Shown: in pieces, positions 7,219-16,070 of the stretch | Layout of the letters: each line of letters starts with the position of its first letter | Position numbering within the stretch: position 1 is the first letter of the stretch | NCBI GenBank assembly: GCA_007692585.1 | Contig: REBU01000061.1 | Coordinates: 1-64,000 of the forward strand | Length of the DNA stretch: 64,000 nucleotides | DNA from: Paracoccaceae bacterium | Lineage (GTDB): Bacteria > Pseudomonadota > Alphaproteobacteria > Rhodobacterales > Rhodobacteraceae | Direction: 5' to 3' | The notes under the pieces: generated by a model | The model's input: the letters and a program-made list of their open reading frames with translations, nothing else | The model's database searches: none | Told to the model about the DNA's origin: nothing | Made by a program: the position numbers and the translations under genes

Positions 7219-8779
7219 GCCCGCGCCCCCATCGATCAAAGACCACAAACAGCGCCAGACTGGCCCCCAGAAGCACCAGCGCCGCGCCCGCCGCGTCATC
7301 CTGCCGGTAGGCGTTCATCAGCCGGTAAAGCTGCATCGGAAGCGTTGCGCCTTCGCGCTCGGCAAAGAGCATGATCACGCCCAGATCGCCCATCGACAGC
7401 GCGGCGGTCAGCCCGGCGGCAAAGCCCAGGGGCCTGCGCAGGCGCGGCAGCGTGACGATGCGCAGCCGCGCCAGACCATGCAGCCCCAGCGCGTCTGACA
7501 GCCGCCCATGCGTGGCCAATTCGGCGCGCAGACCGGGCAGGATCAGGCGCAGCGCGAAGGGCAGCGCCATGCCCGCATTGACCAGCATCGTGATCGCAAG
7601 GGCAAAGTCGCGCGGATTGGCGAGCGGCCGGATCAAGAGAAACAGCCCCGTCCCGATCACCAGCGGCGACGCCGCGAGCGCCGCCAGCCCCAGCCATTCC
7701 AGCATCGCGCCGCGCCCGCCGCCCAAGGCCAGCACCGCATGGGCGAGCGCCAGCGTCATCCCAAGCGTGATCGCTGTCGCGCCCAAGGCCACCGTGAGCG
7801 AGCGCCCGGCGGCATGCCAGACCTCGGGCGGCAGGCCCGCCATATGCGGCGCACCGCGCGCAACCAGCATGCCGAGCGGGACCAACAGAAATAGCGCGCC
7901 TGCCACGATCAGCGCCCCGTCCCAGAGCCGCAGGCCCGTGCCGCCTGCATCAAAGCGCTGCACAGGGCGGTCCATCCCGCCGCCCATCGCAGCAGGCAGG
8001 GCCACGCGCCAGGCAATCACCCCCGCGCTTGCGCAGAGCGCGAATTGCACAAGCGCCAACGCGGCCGCCCGGCCCATGTCATAATCAAACCGGAAGGCCT
8101 GAAAGATCGCCAGCTCCACCGTCGTCGCGCGCGGGCCCCCGCCCATGGTCAGCGCGACGGAGAAGCTGGTGAGGCAGATCAGGAAGATCACCAGAAACGC
8201 GCCGGGGGCCAGTTCGCGGATCATCGGCCATTCCAGCTGCCGGAAGCTCTCGCGCGGGCCGAAGCCCAAAGTGGCGGCCAGCCGGAAGCGTTCCGCCGGG
8301 ATCGCGGCCCAGCCTTGCAGCAAGATGCGGGTCGCCAGCGGCAGATTGTAGAAGACATGCGCGAGCACTACGCCATGCAGCCCGAAGATGTTGAAACGCG
8401 CAAGCCCCAGCGCCTCCAGCCCCTGATTGATCAGGCCTGAGCGCCCGAAAACCGCAAGCAGCCCCAGCACGGCGACGAGCGTGGGCAGGATGAAGGGCGC
8501 CCCCATCAGCGTGATCAGCAGCGCGCGGCCCCGGAATTGCCGCCGCGCGAGCGCCCGCGCGATGGGGATGGCGAGCGCCACGGACAGCGCCGCGGACCAG
8601 AGCGCCTGCACAAGCGTGAAGCGCACGGCCGCCAGATCGGCGCTGCGCAGCGCGCTGAAACCTTCTGCGCGCCAGACAACGGCCCCCAGCGCACCGAAAT
8701 TCAGCACTACCAGCCACGTGGCCACCCCGCCGCCAAAGCCAAGGGCGAGCAGGCGCGCGCGGCGGGAAGCGCTGGTCAC
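7205..8779 (-). CDS. thiP: thiamine ABC transporter permease ThiP
   Basis: Inner-membrane permease of 524 residues made of two homologous halves (about residues 1-265 and 280-524), each with several hydrophobic helices and an EAA-type loop. This is the fused architecture of ThiP and Fe3+-type permeases. It lies between thiB and thiQ and overlaps both (ATGA-like contact at 8776-8779 with thiB), so it is translated from the same message. Context and length decide for thiamine rather than iron. Transcription is expected to be repressed by intracellular thiamine pyrophosphate via the upstream riboswitch. Confidence 0.88.
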   Translation of the reverse strand: MTSASRRARLLALGFGGGVATWLVVLNFGALGAVVWRAEGFSALRSADLAAVRFTLVQALWSAALSVALAIPIARALARRQFRGRALLITLMGAPFILPTLVAVLGLLAVFGRSGLINQGLEALGLARFNIFGLHGVVLAHVFYNLPLATRILLQGWAAIPAERFRLAATLGFGPRESFRQLEWPMIRELAPGAFLVIFLICLTSFSVALTMGGGPRATTVELAIFQAFRFDYDMGRAAALALVQFALCASAGVIAWRVALPAAMGGGMDRPVQRFDAGGTGLRLWDGALIVAGALFLLVPLGMLVARGAPHMAGLPPEVWHAAGRSLTVALGATAITLGMTLALAHAVLALGGGRGAMLEWLGLAALAASPLVIGTGLFLLIRPLANPRDFALAITMLVNAGMALPFALRLILPGLRAELATHGRLSDALGLHGLARLRIVTLPRLRRPLGFAAGLTAALSMGDLGVIMLFAEREGATLPMQLYRLMNAYRQDDAAGAALVLLGASLALFVVFDRWGRGRAGT

Positions 8780-9750
8780 CGGGTCATGCCTTCCAGCCAG
8801 ACTTCGAGCGCTGCGCCACGGCGGGCCTCAGCCTCATCCTCGCCCAGAAAGATCGCTGTGTCGGGGAAGGGCAGATCGCGCATCACCTCGGGCCAGTCTT
8901 CGCGGGGCAGGGCGGCCGGATAGGACCAGTTGGCATAGGCGATCATCTCCTGAAACTCGCGCGACAGAAGATAGGCCATGAAGTCGCGCGCCAGATCAGG
9001 ATTGGCCGCACCTGCCAGCACGCCGGCCACTTCTGCGGTGAAGTAATGCCCTTCGTCAAAGATCGCGGCGGCCTTGCTGTCATCGTCTTCCGCGACGATA
9101 TGATAGGCGGGCGATGTGGTGTAGCTCAGCACCATATCGGCCTCTCCCGCGCTGAACATGCCGTAGGATTCCGACCAGCCTGCCGTCACAGTGACTGTGC
9201 GCGCGGCCAGATTGCGCCAGACGTCCGAAGCCGCGTCGCCAAAGACCTCATCCACCCAGAGCATCAGCGCCAGCCCAGAGGCCGAAGAGCGCGGATCCTG
9301 CCACAATAGGCTGATTTCCTCGCGCTCCAGCAGTTCCGCGAAGCTGGTGGGGGCGTCGTCCAGCCGCGTGCGGTCATAGACCCAGGCCAGATAGCCCCAG
9401 TTGAAGGGGATGAAGGTGTCATCCTCCCAGTCGATCGGCACGGTCAGGGGGGCGAGGTCTTGCCCATGCGGCGCAAACAGCCCGGTGCCGCGCGCGCGCA
9501 AGGTCGTGTCGGTGTTCAGCCCGATCACCACATCAGCCTCCAGCCGCGCGCCTTCCAGCATCAGGCGCGGCAGGACGTCGCCGGTGCGATACTCCAGCGT
9601 GCAGTCGCAGCGGGCCTCGAAACCTTCCTTGATGGCCGGTCCCGGCCCCCAATTTGATCCGAAGTAATCAGGGGCGAGCACCACCAGCGTCTCGGCATGC
9701 GCCGGGGTGAGTGTCAGTGCTGCCACTGCCGCGAACAGGGGATATCTCAT
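8776..9750 (-). CDS. thiB: thiamine-binding periplasmic protein ThiB
   Basis: Solute-binding protein of about 324 residues delivering thiamine to ThiPQ. The N-terminus MRYPLFAAVAALTLTPAHA is a clear signal peptide, followed by ETLVVLAPDYFGSNWGPGP, as in ThiB. I choose the ATG at 9750 because it is preceded by AAAGGAGAGAAG and gives an exact signal peptide; the longer frame runs through the riboswitch. It is the first gene of the operon. Confidence 0.9.
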   Translation of the reverse strand: MRYPLFAAVAALTLTPAHAETLVVLAPDYFGSNWGPGPAIKEGFEARCDCTLEYRTGDVLPRLMLEGARLEADVVIGLNTDTTLRARGTGLFAPHGQDLAPLTVPIDWEDDTFIPFNWGYLAWVYDRTRLDDAPTSFAELLEREEISLLWQDPRSSASGLALMLWVDEVFGDAASDVWRNLAARTVTVTAGWSESYGMFSAGEADMVLSYTTSPAYHIVAEDDDSKAAAIFDEGHYFTAEVAGVLAGAANPDLARDFMAYLLSREFQEMIAYANWSYPAALPREDWPEVMRDLPFPDTAIFLGEDEAEARRGAALEVWLEGMTR

Positions 9751-9789
9751 CAGCTTCTCTCCTTTTTCACGACGGGCGGAGATTGAAGC

Positions 9790-9898
9790 GGGGCGCGCTG
9801 TGACGCGCCCGCACCTTCCCTCCGCCGGTCCTAACCGGTTCAGGTTCAACGGGTTCGCGCGTGCGCATCTCAGCCTTGTGACAGGCACCCCGAGGTAG
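9790..9898 (-). promoter_or_regulatory. TPP riboswitch (THI element) with expression-platform hairpin
   Basis: The minus strand carries the conserved TPP aptamer blocks in order: ACCTCGGGGTGCC, then GGCTGAGATG, then GAACCCGTTGAACCTGAACC, then the closing GGCGGAGGGAAGGTGC near 9809. Just downstream is a strong hairpin, GGGCGCG-loop-CGCGCCC (9791-9810), a plausible terminator or ribosome-site sequestering stem. It sits 60-150 bases upstream of thiB and should switch thiBPQ off when thiamine pyrophosphate is abundant. Confidence 0.93.
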
Positions 9899-9994
9899 CA
9901 CATGATCTAGCCGCGATCGCGCCCTGAGACAAGAGCAGGGATTGAGCCTTGCGCGCAGTCCCGCTAAGGCTTGGGCGCAAAGGAGGCCGCCGCC

Positions 9995-11104
9995 ATGAGC
10001 TACAACACATTCGGTCATCTGTTTCGCGTGACCACATGGGGCGAAAGCCACGGGCCTGCGCTGGGAGCGACCGTGGACGGCTGCCCGCCTGGTGTGGCGC
10101 TTGACGCGGACATGATCCAGCACTGGCTCGACCGGCGCAAACCCGGTCAGAGCCGCCACACCACCCAGCGGCGCGAACCCGATGCGGTCGAGATTCTCTC
10201 GGGGGTCTATGAGGGGCGCACGACCGGCACCCCAATTCAGTTGATGATCCGCAATGTGGATCAGCGTTCGAAGGATTACGGCAATATCCTCGACACCTTC
10301 CGCCCCGGTCATGCCGATATCACCTATTTCCAGAAATACGGGCTGCGCGACCCGCGCGGTGGCGGGCGGTCTTCGGCGCGGGAAACCGCTGCGCGCGTGG
10401 CTGCAGGCGGCATCGCGCGCGCTGTGCTGCGCGATCTTATGCCGGGGCTGGTGATCACTGGTTATATGGTCCAGATGGGTCCACACCATATCGACCGCGC
10501 ACGCTTTGACCTCTCGGAGATCGAGCGCAACCCGTTCTGGGTGCCTGATGCGCAGGCCGCGCAGGATTGGGCCACGGCGCTTGACCAGATCCGCCGTGAT
10601 GGCAATTCTGTGGGCGCGATGATCGAAGTGACCGCCAGCGGTCTGCCCGCAGGCTTGGGTGCGCCGATCTATGCCAAACTCGACATGGAACTGGCAGCGG
10701 CGATGATGTCGATCAATGCCGTCAAGGGGGTGGAAATCGGCGCGGGCATGGCCTCGGCAGGCCTGACCGGGGTGGAAAATGCCGACGAGATCGAGATGGG
10801 CGAAAACGGGCCGACCTATCGCAGCAACAAGGCAGGCGGTATTCTTGGCGGCATCTCCACTGGACAGAATATCGTCGTGCGCTTTGCGATCAAACCGACA
10901 TCCTCGATTCACACGCCACGGGACTCGATCACGCGGGCGGGCGATCCGACCGAAGTCGTGACCAAAGGCCGCCATGACCCTTGCGTCGGCATCCGCGCCG
11001 TGCCTGTGGGCGAGGCGATGATGGCATGTGTCCTCCTTGATCAGCTTCTGATGCACCGCGCTCAGACTGGCCAGCCCGGTCCCCTCGGCCAGATCGGCAA
11101 CTGA
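9995..11104 (+). CDS. aroC: chorismate synthase
   Basis: Converts 5-enolpyruvylshikimate-3-phosphate to chorismate with reduced FMN, the final step of the shikimate pathway. The 369-residue product has the three family signatures: [18 protein letters not shown] near the start, [18 protein letters not shown] in the middle and FAIKPTSS near the C-terminus. The ATG at 9995 is preceded by AAAGGAGG at 6-7 bases spacing, deciding the start over the frame beginning at 9971. It is divergent from thiB and ends at a hairpin shared with der. Confidence 0.96.
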   Translation: MSYNTFGHLFRVTTWGESHGPALGATVDGCPPGVALDADMIQHWLDRRKPGQSRHTTQRREPDAVEILSGVYEGRTTGTPIQLMIRNVDQRSKDYGNILDTFRPGHADITYFQKYGLRDPRGGGRSSARETAARVAAGGIARAVLRDLMPGLVITGYMVQMGPHHIDRARFDLSEIERNPFWVPDAQAAQDWATALDQIRRDGNSVGAMIEVTASGLPAGLGAPIYAKLDMELAAAMMSINAVKGVEIGAGMASAGLTGVENADEIEMGENGPTYRSNKAGGILGGISTGQNIVVRFAIKPTSSIHTPRDSITRAGDPTEVVTKGRHDPCVGIRAVPVGEAMMACVLLDQLLMHRAQTGQPGPLGQIGN

Positions 11105-11189
11105 GCCTCAGCTTACACCCGCTGCCCCCCGCGCCGGTCACCAAAGTCAGCCTGCTTTTTCATCCTTGTAAAAATATCCTCGGGGGGTG

Positions 11190-11210
11190 AGGGGGGCAGA
11201 CAGCCCCCCT
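11190..11210 (+). terminator. hairpin after aroC
   Basis: Stem AGGGGGGC / GCCCCCCT with loop AGACA, followed by TTTG. It lies between the convergent aroC and der genes and could serve both. Confidence 0.65.
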
Positions 11211-11219
11211 TTGTCCGCC

Positions 11220-12671
11220 TCAATCCCGCCGTCCCTCCAGATGCTTGCGCAGCTTCGAGGGCGGGGCTTTCTTGCGGCCCTTGAATGGGTTCTTGTCGGA
11301 TTGCGAGCGCATGAAAATCCGGATCGGCGTGCCCGGCATGTCGAAACTGTCGCGTAGCCCGTTCACCAGATAGCGCTCATAGCTTGCGGGCAGGTCTTCC
11401 GGGTTCGAACACATCACCACAAATCCCGGCGGGCGGGTCTTGGCCTGGGTCATGTAGCGCAGCTTGATGCGCTTGCCGCCCGGCGCAGGGGGCGGATGCG
11501 CCTCGACCATCGCACCCAACCACTGATTCAGCTTCGCCGTCGGGACGCGGCGGTTCCAGATTTCATGCGCGCGCAGCACGGCCGCATGCAGCCGGTCGAG
11601 CCCTTTGCCGGTCTTGGCCGAGACCGTCACCAGGGGAGCGCCGCGCAATTGTGGCAAGAGCTTTTCGAAACTCGCGCGCAGATCGCGCAGCTTCGCCTGC
11701 TTTTCGTCCTCCAGATCCCATTTGTTCACGGCCACCACGACTGCGCGCCCCTCAGTCTCGGCGAAATCGGCGATGCGCAGATCCTGCTGCTCGAACGGGA
11801 TCGCTGCATCGAGCAGCACCACCACCACTTCGGCAAAGCGCACTGCCCGCAGCCCATCGGCGACGGAAAGCTTCTCGACCTTATCCACCACACGCGCCTT
11901 CTTGCGCATCCCCGCTGTGTCAAAAACCCGCGTTGGCGTGCCCTGCCAGTTCAGCATGACCGAGATCGAATCACGTGTGATCCCGGCCTCCGGCCCGGTC
12001 AGCAGCCGGTCTTCACCAAGGATCTTGTTGATCAGCGTCGATTTGCCTGCATTGGGCCGCCCGATCACGGCAATCTGCAAAGGCCGCTTGGCGCTGGGTG
12101 CGTGATAGACATCCTCCGCATCCTCCTCGATATCGAGATCGACCTCCGGCGCATCCGCCGCAGCACGCTCGGCAAAGGCATCGGCGACAGGGCGCAGGAT
12201 GTGATAGAGTTCATCCATCCCTTCGCCATGTTCTGCCGACAGCCGTAACGGCTCGCCCAGACCCAGACTATAGGCATCGAGCACGCCCGATTCGCCCGCG
12301 CGCCCTTCGGCCTTGTTGGCGGCCAGAATCACATGATCGGCGCGTTTGCGCAGGATTTCGGCGAAAACCTCGTCTGTCGGGGTGATGCCCGCGCGCGCAT
12401 CAACCACAAACAGGCAGATATCGGCCATATCGACGGCGCGTTCGGTCAGGCGGCGCATCCGGCCCTGCAAGCTGTCATCCGTGACCTCTTCCAGCCCGGC
12501 CGTATCGATCACCGTGAAGCGCAGATCGCCCAGCCGTGCATCGCCTTCGCGCAGATCGCGCGTGACACCCGGCTGGTCATCGACCAGCGCCAGGCGCTTG
12601 CCGACAAGGCGATTGAACAGTGTCGACTTGCCGACATTGGGACGGCCAACTATGGCCAGAGTGAAACTCAT
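11220..12671 (-). CDS. der: ribosome biogenesis GTPase Der (EngA)
   Basis: Essential GTPase with two tandem G domains, needed for 50S subunit maturation. The 483-residue product has G1 motifs GRPNVGKST near residue 9 and GRPNAGKST near 210, DTAG motifs in both domains, NKAE/NKWD specificity motifs and a C-terminal KH-like domain with a basic tail. I start at the ATG at 12671 ([12 protein letters not shown]). It lies downstream of bamB and the YfgM-like gene on the same strand, mirroring the yfgM-bamB-der order of gammaproteobacteria. Confidence 0.95.
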   Translation of the reverse strand: MSFTLAIVGRPNVGKSTLFNRLVGKRLALVDDQPGVTRDLREGDARLGDLRFTVIDTAGLEEVTDDSLQGRMRRLTERAVDMADICLFVVDARAGITPTDEVFAEILRKRADHVILAANKAEGRAGESGVLDAYSLGLGEPLRLSAEHGEGMDELYHILRPVADAFAERAAADAPEVDLDIEEDAEDVYHAPSAKRPLQIAVIGRPNAGKSTLINKILGEDRLLTGPEAGITRDSISVMLNWQGTPTRVFDTAGMRKKARVVDKVEKLSVADGLRAVRFAEVVVVLLDAAIPFEQQDLRIADFAETEGRAVVVAVNKWDLEDEKQAKLRDLRASFEKLLPQLRGAPLVTVSAKTGKGLDRLHAAVLRAHEIWNRRVPTAKLNQWLGAMVEAHPPPAPGGKRIKLRYMTQAKTRPPGFVVMCSNPEDLPASYERYLVNGLRDSFDMPGTPIRIFMRSQSDKNPFKGRKKAPPSKLRKHLEGRRD

Positions 12672-12743
12672 CGGTTTAGCTCCTGAACGCAAACATGGCC
12701 CCGAGGCAGGGGCCATGTGCCTGAAATCCTGCAGCCTTCCGCC

Positions 12744-14060
12744 TCAGCGAAAGGCCATCAACTGCCCGTCGCGCGAAACGACATAAAGTGTGCCGCCGAC
12801 CACGATGGGCGCAACTGCCGCGCCTGAGCGCAAAGGCGTTTCGCCGGTGATGGCGCCCGAGACTGGATCGAACCTGCGCAGCACCCCGTCGCCGGAACCA
12901 ACGATCAGCTGACCGCCCGCCAGGGTCGGCCCGTAGTGCGGATATATCGCCGCGCGCCGCCGCTCTCGGGTCTCGGTGAACAGTGGCAGATCCTGCCCCC
13001 AGATCACATCGCCGCTGGCGGCATCCAGCCGCAAGAGCCTGTTGCGATCTGACAGCATGAAAATCGATCCGCCAACAGGCCAGACCGGACCATAGGCAGC
13101 TTCTGTCGCCGTCCAGATCGGCCGCCCGTCGCTGCGGCTGAGCGCCATGACGCGGCCTGACTGGTTGCCGACATAGATCACATCGCCCTGCACGACCGGA
13201 TCGCCCGTCACATCCGTGACCGAGGCATAGGCCACGCCCAGCCGCGTGCCTGCCACGGCGCGCCGCCACATGACCTGACCGGTGTCGCGCTGGGCGGCGA
13301 TCAACTCGCCCGCCGGGGTCGGGAACAGCACCAGATCGCCCGTGACTGCCGGGGCTGCGCCGCCGATCATCGACGAGGGCGAAGGTGCGCCGGACGCCTG
13401 CCAGTCGGTCTGGCCCGAAGCTGCATCGATGGCCCAAGCCGTACTGTCGCTCGCCACGACATAAACATGGCGGCCTGAAACTGTCGGCGCAGCCGACAGG
13501 GCCGCGTCGAAGCGTTTCGACCAGATTTCCGCGCCGTTGGCCAGATCAAGCGCGTACAACATCCCGAAAGCCGAGGTGACAAACAGCCTGCCGCCCGCAA
13601 TCGCAAGCCCACCGCCCGAGGCCGCATCGGGACTGCGCACGAAAGCCGGGGTCAGATCGCGGGTCCAGACGGTCGCGCCGCTGGCATTCGTGGCACTGAC
13701 ACGCGCGCGGCTGTCGAGCGTGTAGATCAGTCCGCCCGCAGCAACGGGTTCCGCTGTGATCCGATGGCGCCGGCCTTCACCTTGCCCGATCGGCGCGGAC
13801 CAGAGAGGTTGAAGCGCGCCCCCGAGCGCAGGATGTGCAATGCGGGTCGAGGGCGAGCCCAGCCGATGGGTCCATTCCGCATTGAGCGCTGTCGCCGGAA
13901 GCGCGATCGGTGCCGCGCGATTGACCGGCACAGCGCCCGCATTGGCGTCAAAGGGCGCGCGCAGGGGGAAGCGTTCGCCTTCAAGCACGAAATCACGGCT
14001 GCATGCGGAAGCAAGCGTCACCAGAGCCAGAAGGCCCGCGCTGGTCCAGAATTTCACCAT
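12744..14060 (-). CDS. bamB: BamB-like outer-membrane assembly lipoprotein (PQQ-type propeller)
   Basis: A 438-residue beta-propeller protein with repeated units of the kind YTLDSRARVSATNASGATVW and YALDLANGAEIW. The N-terminus MVKFWTSAGLLALVTLASAC ends in a lipobox with Cys20, so it is an outer-membrane-anchored lipoprotein. BamB assists BamA in folding outer-membrane proteins. The start at 14060 is chosen because it gives the lipoprotein signal. Neighbouring YfgM-like and der genes support the assignment. PQQ-dependent dehydrogenase is rejected because it is too short and lipidated. Confidence 0.85.
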   Translation of the reverse strand: MVKFWTSAGLLALVTLASACSRDFVLEGERFPLRAPFDANAGAVPVNRAAPIALPATALNAEWTHRLGSPSTRIAHPALGGALQPLWSAPIGQGEGRRHRITAEPVAAGGLIYTLDSRARVSATNASGATVWTRDLTPAFVRSPDAASGGGLAIAGGRLFVTSAFGMLYALDLANGAEIWSKRFDAALSAAPTVSGRHVYVVASDSTAWAIDAASGQTDWQASGAPSPSSMIGGAAPAVTGDLVLFPTPAGELIAAQRDTGQVMWRRAVAGTRLGVAYASVTDVTGDPVVQGDVIYVGNQSGRVMALSRSDGRPIWTATEAAYGPVWPVGGSIFMLSDRNRLLRLDAASGDVIWGQDLPLFTETRERRRAAIYPHYGPTLAGGQLIVGSGDGVLRRFDPVSGAITGETPLRSGAAVAPIVVGGTLYVVSRDGQLMAFR

Positions 14061-14107
14061 CTGCCTCCGCCTGCTCCCCTCCGGCTTGTGCCGTGCCCCA
14101 GCCCTGA

Positions 14108-14752
14108 TCACTCGACGGACCCGCCCAAGGCCGTTAGCAATTGTGTCGCGCGGCGTCTAAGCGTGTCGGACACCTCTGATTGTGCCAGCAAGTCGGTCAG
14201 GATTTCAATGGCTGTTTCGCGATTGCCTTGCTCGAGCTGCAGCAGCGCGGTCTGCTCAAGCGCGAGGGGCCGCATTGGCTGGCCCGGTTGCGACAAGCGC
14301 GACAGCAGCGCTTCACGCTCCGCCAGCGAGATGTCGCTGCCGCCTGCGATAATGCGCTTGAGTGTCGCGAGCTGTCGGTAAGCATCGGGCAGCGCCGTGT
14401 CATCGGCGGCCGCCTGCAGTGCCACAAGTGCGGCCGCCCGGTCCTGCTCCAGCAGCGCGCCTGCGCGCAGCAGTTGCAACAGCCCTGCCTGCGCCCCGGT
14501 GGCCTCTATCTGCCCCAGCGCGCTAATTCGGTCTGCGGTTTCGTTATTCTCTAGTGCTGTCAGCACCGCGTCGCCAAAGGCTTCGGCTTTCGCGCTCGCC
14601 TGCGCCTTGCGCCACTCGTTCCAAGCTGTGCCGCCGACGACCAGCAGAACCAGCACCACGGCGATCCAGCCATAGCGACGCAGCAGCGCAAGCGCGCGCT
14701 CCCGACGCAGATCTTCGGTCACTTCGTTGAAGAAACTGTCAGAGTTGCTCAC
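14108..14752 (-). CDS. YfgM-like membrane-anchored TPR protein
   Basis: A 214-residue protein with a short cytoplasmic N-terminus, one transmembrane helix (about residues 28-44, WIAVVLVLLVVGGTAW) and a periplasmic alpha-helical TPR-like domain. It matches the YfgM/tetratricopeptide-like family, whose members associate with the SecYEG translocon and periplasmic chaperones. It is the first gene of the YfgM-bamB-der cluster. The bamB reading frame can be extended upstream to overlap its stop, so the genes are probably co-transcribed. Confidence 0.8.
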   Translation of the reverse strand: MSNSDSFFNEVTEDLRRERALALLRRYGWIAVVLVLLVVGGTAWNEWRKAQASAKAEAFGDAVLTALENNETADRISALGQIEATGAQAGLLQLLRAGALLEQDRAAALVALQAAADDTALPDAYRQLATLKRIIAGGSDISLAEREALLSRLSQPGQPMRPLALEQTALLQLEQGNRETAIEILTDLLAQSEVSDTLRRRATQLLTALGGSVE

Positions 14753-14972
14753 ACGACACCTTTTCTTAAATCCGCTTCCTCATATCCTGAAGCCCGCATG
14801 ATTGCAAAGCCCTGCCAGTAGCTGATTTGCCCTGCCACCGCCCGCAGGCCGGAAAGTCATTCATCCGTGCGCCTCGGATTGCTTGATTTTCTGCGTATGC
14901 AAAGTAATCTGAACTGGTCAGTTTAGCGTAAAGGGCTTATGTGGTCGCCAATTGCTGTCGGAGTGCAACCTG

Positions 14973-16070
14973 ATGCGTATCTTTCCCCTTCTGACGGCGT
15001 TGGCCGTTTCGCTGATTCTGTATCTGGCAGTGATGGAGCGCGATTCGCTGATGAGTTTTGCCGGGGTTGTCGTCGAAGATGCAGAGGACGAAGACCTAGC
15101 CGCGTCCGAGGCTGCGCGCGTCCATGTTGTTGCGACCCGCTCTCAGGCGCAGCCTGTGGCCAATATCGTGCTGCTGCGCGGGCGGACGGAAGCGATGCGA
15201 CAGGTCGAAATCCGGTCCGAGACATCGGGTCTGGTCATTTCTGACCCGCTGCGCCGCGGCACGCAGGTGCAGGCAGGTGATCCGCTGTGCGAATTATCCG
15301 CCGGGGTGCGCAAGGCCGCGCTCGACGAGGCGCGTGCGCGCCTGACTGAGGCAGAGATCAATTTTCGCGCGGCGTCCGGGCTGACTGATAGTGGCTTTGG
15401 CAGCGAAACCCGCCTTGCCACGGCCCGTGCGGCCCTGCAGGGGGCGCAAGCCGGGGTGGACCGCGCGGTGGAAGAACTGGCGCGGCTGGTCATGCATGCG
15501 CCCTTCGACGGGATTATCGAAACCGACACGGCCGAGCTTGGCAGCTTGCTGCAACCCGGCGCGCTTTGCGCGACGCTGATCCAGATGGATCCGATCAAGC
15601 TGGTCGGGTTTGTCACCGAAGCGCAGGTCGACCAGCTTGCGCTGGATGTGCCCGCAGGTGCGCGGCTGGCCTCCGGACGTGAGGTGATGGGCACCGTCAG
15701 CTTCATAGCACGTTCCGCTGATCCGCAGACCCGCACCTTCCGCGTCGATATTTCGATTCCCAATCCTGACGGCAAAATCCGCGACGGTCAAAGCGCCGAT
15801 ATCATTGTGCAGGGGCGCGAGGAAATGGGTCATCTGCTGCCCGGCTCCGCGCTCACGCTCGATGACAGCGGGGCGCTGGGACTGCGGGTGGTCGATGAAG
15901 ACGGGCTGGTCAGCTTCGCGCCTGCGCAGATTCTGCGCGACACTGCCGATGGCATCTGGCTGGGCGGCCTGCCCGACACGGTCAACGCAATCACACTTGG
16001 CCAGGAATTCACCCGTGAGGGGGCGCGCGTCCGCGTCACCTGGGCGGATGCTGCAGGAGCAGACCAGTGA
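14973..16070 (+). CDS. RND efflux periplasmic adaptor subunit
   Basis: Membrane-fusion protein of about 365 residues. An N-terminal hydrophobic anchor (IFPLLTALAVSLILYLAV) is followed by the lipoyl/barrel-sandwich region (VEIRSETSGLVI and later HAPFDGIIETDTAELGSLLQPG) around a short coiled-coil hairpin (residues ~125-170), then beta-barrel and membrane-proximal domains. It links an inner-membrane RND pump to an outer-membrane channel. The ATG at 14973 fits the anchor. Its TGA overlaps the GTG start of the pump gene (16067-16070). No TolC-type channel gene is nearby, so a remote one must be used. Confidence 0.88.
   Translation: MRIFPLLTALAVSLILYLAVMERDSLMSFAGVVVEDAEDEDLAASEAARVHVVATRSQAQPVANIVLLRGRTEAMRQVEIRSETSGLVISDPLRRGTQVQAGDPLCELSAGVRKAALDEARARLTEAEINFRAASGLTDSGFGSETRLATARAALQGAQAGVDRAVEELARLVMHAPFDGIIETDTAELGSLLQPGALCATLIQMDPIKLVGFVTEAQVDQLALDVPAGARLASGREVMGTVSFIARSADPQTRTFRVDISIPNPDGKIRDGQSADIIVQGREEMGHLLPGSALTLDDSGALGLRVVDEDGLVSFAPAQILRDTADGIWLGGLPDTVNAITLGQEFTREGARVRVTWADAAGADQ

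Noticed and set aside
9767-11056. A 429-codon frame antisense to aroC
   Set aside because: It has no recognisable motif, covers a firmly identified aroC, and is explained by the high GC content that keeps antisense frames open.
12744-14060. PQQ-dependent alcohol/glucose dehydrogenase
   Set aside because: Propeller repeats are present, but the protein is short, lipidated and sits next to der and a YfgM-like gene, so BamB is the better call.
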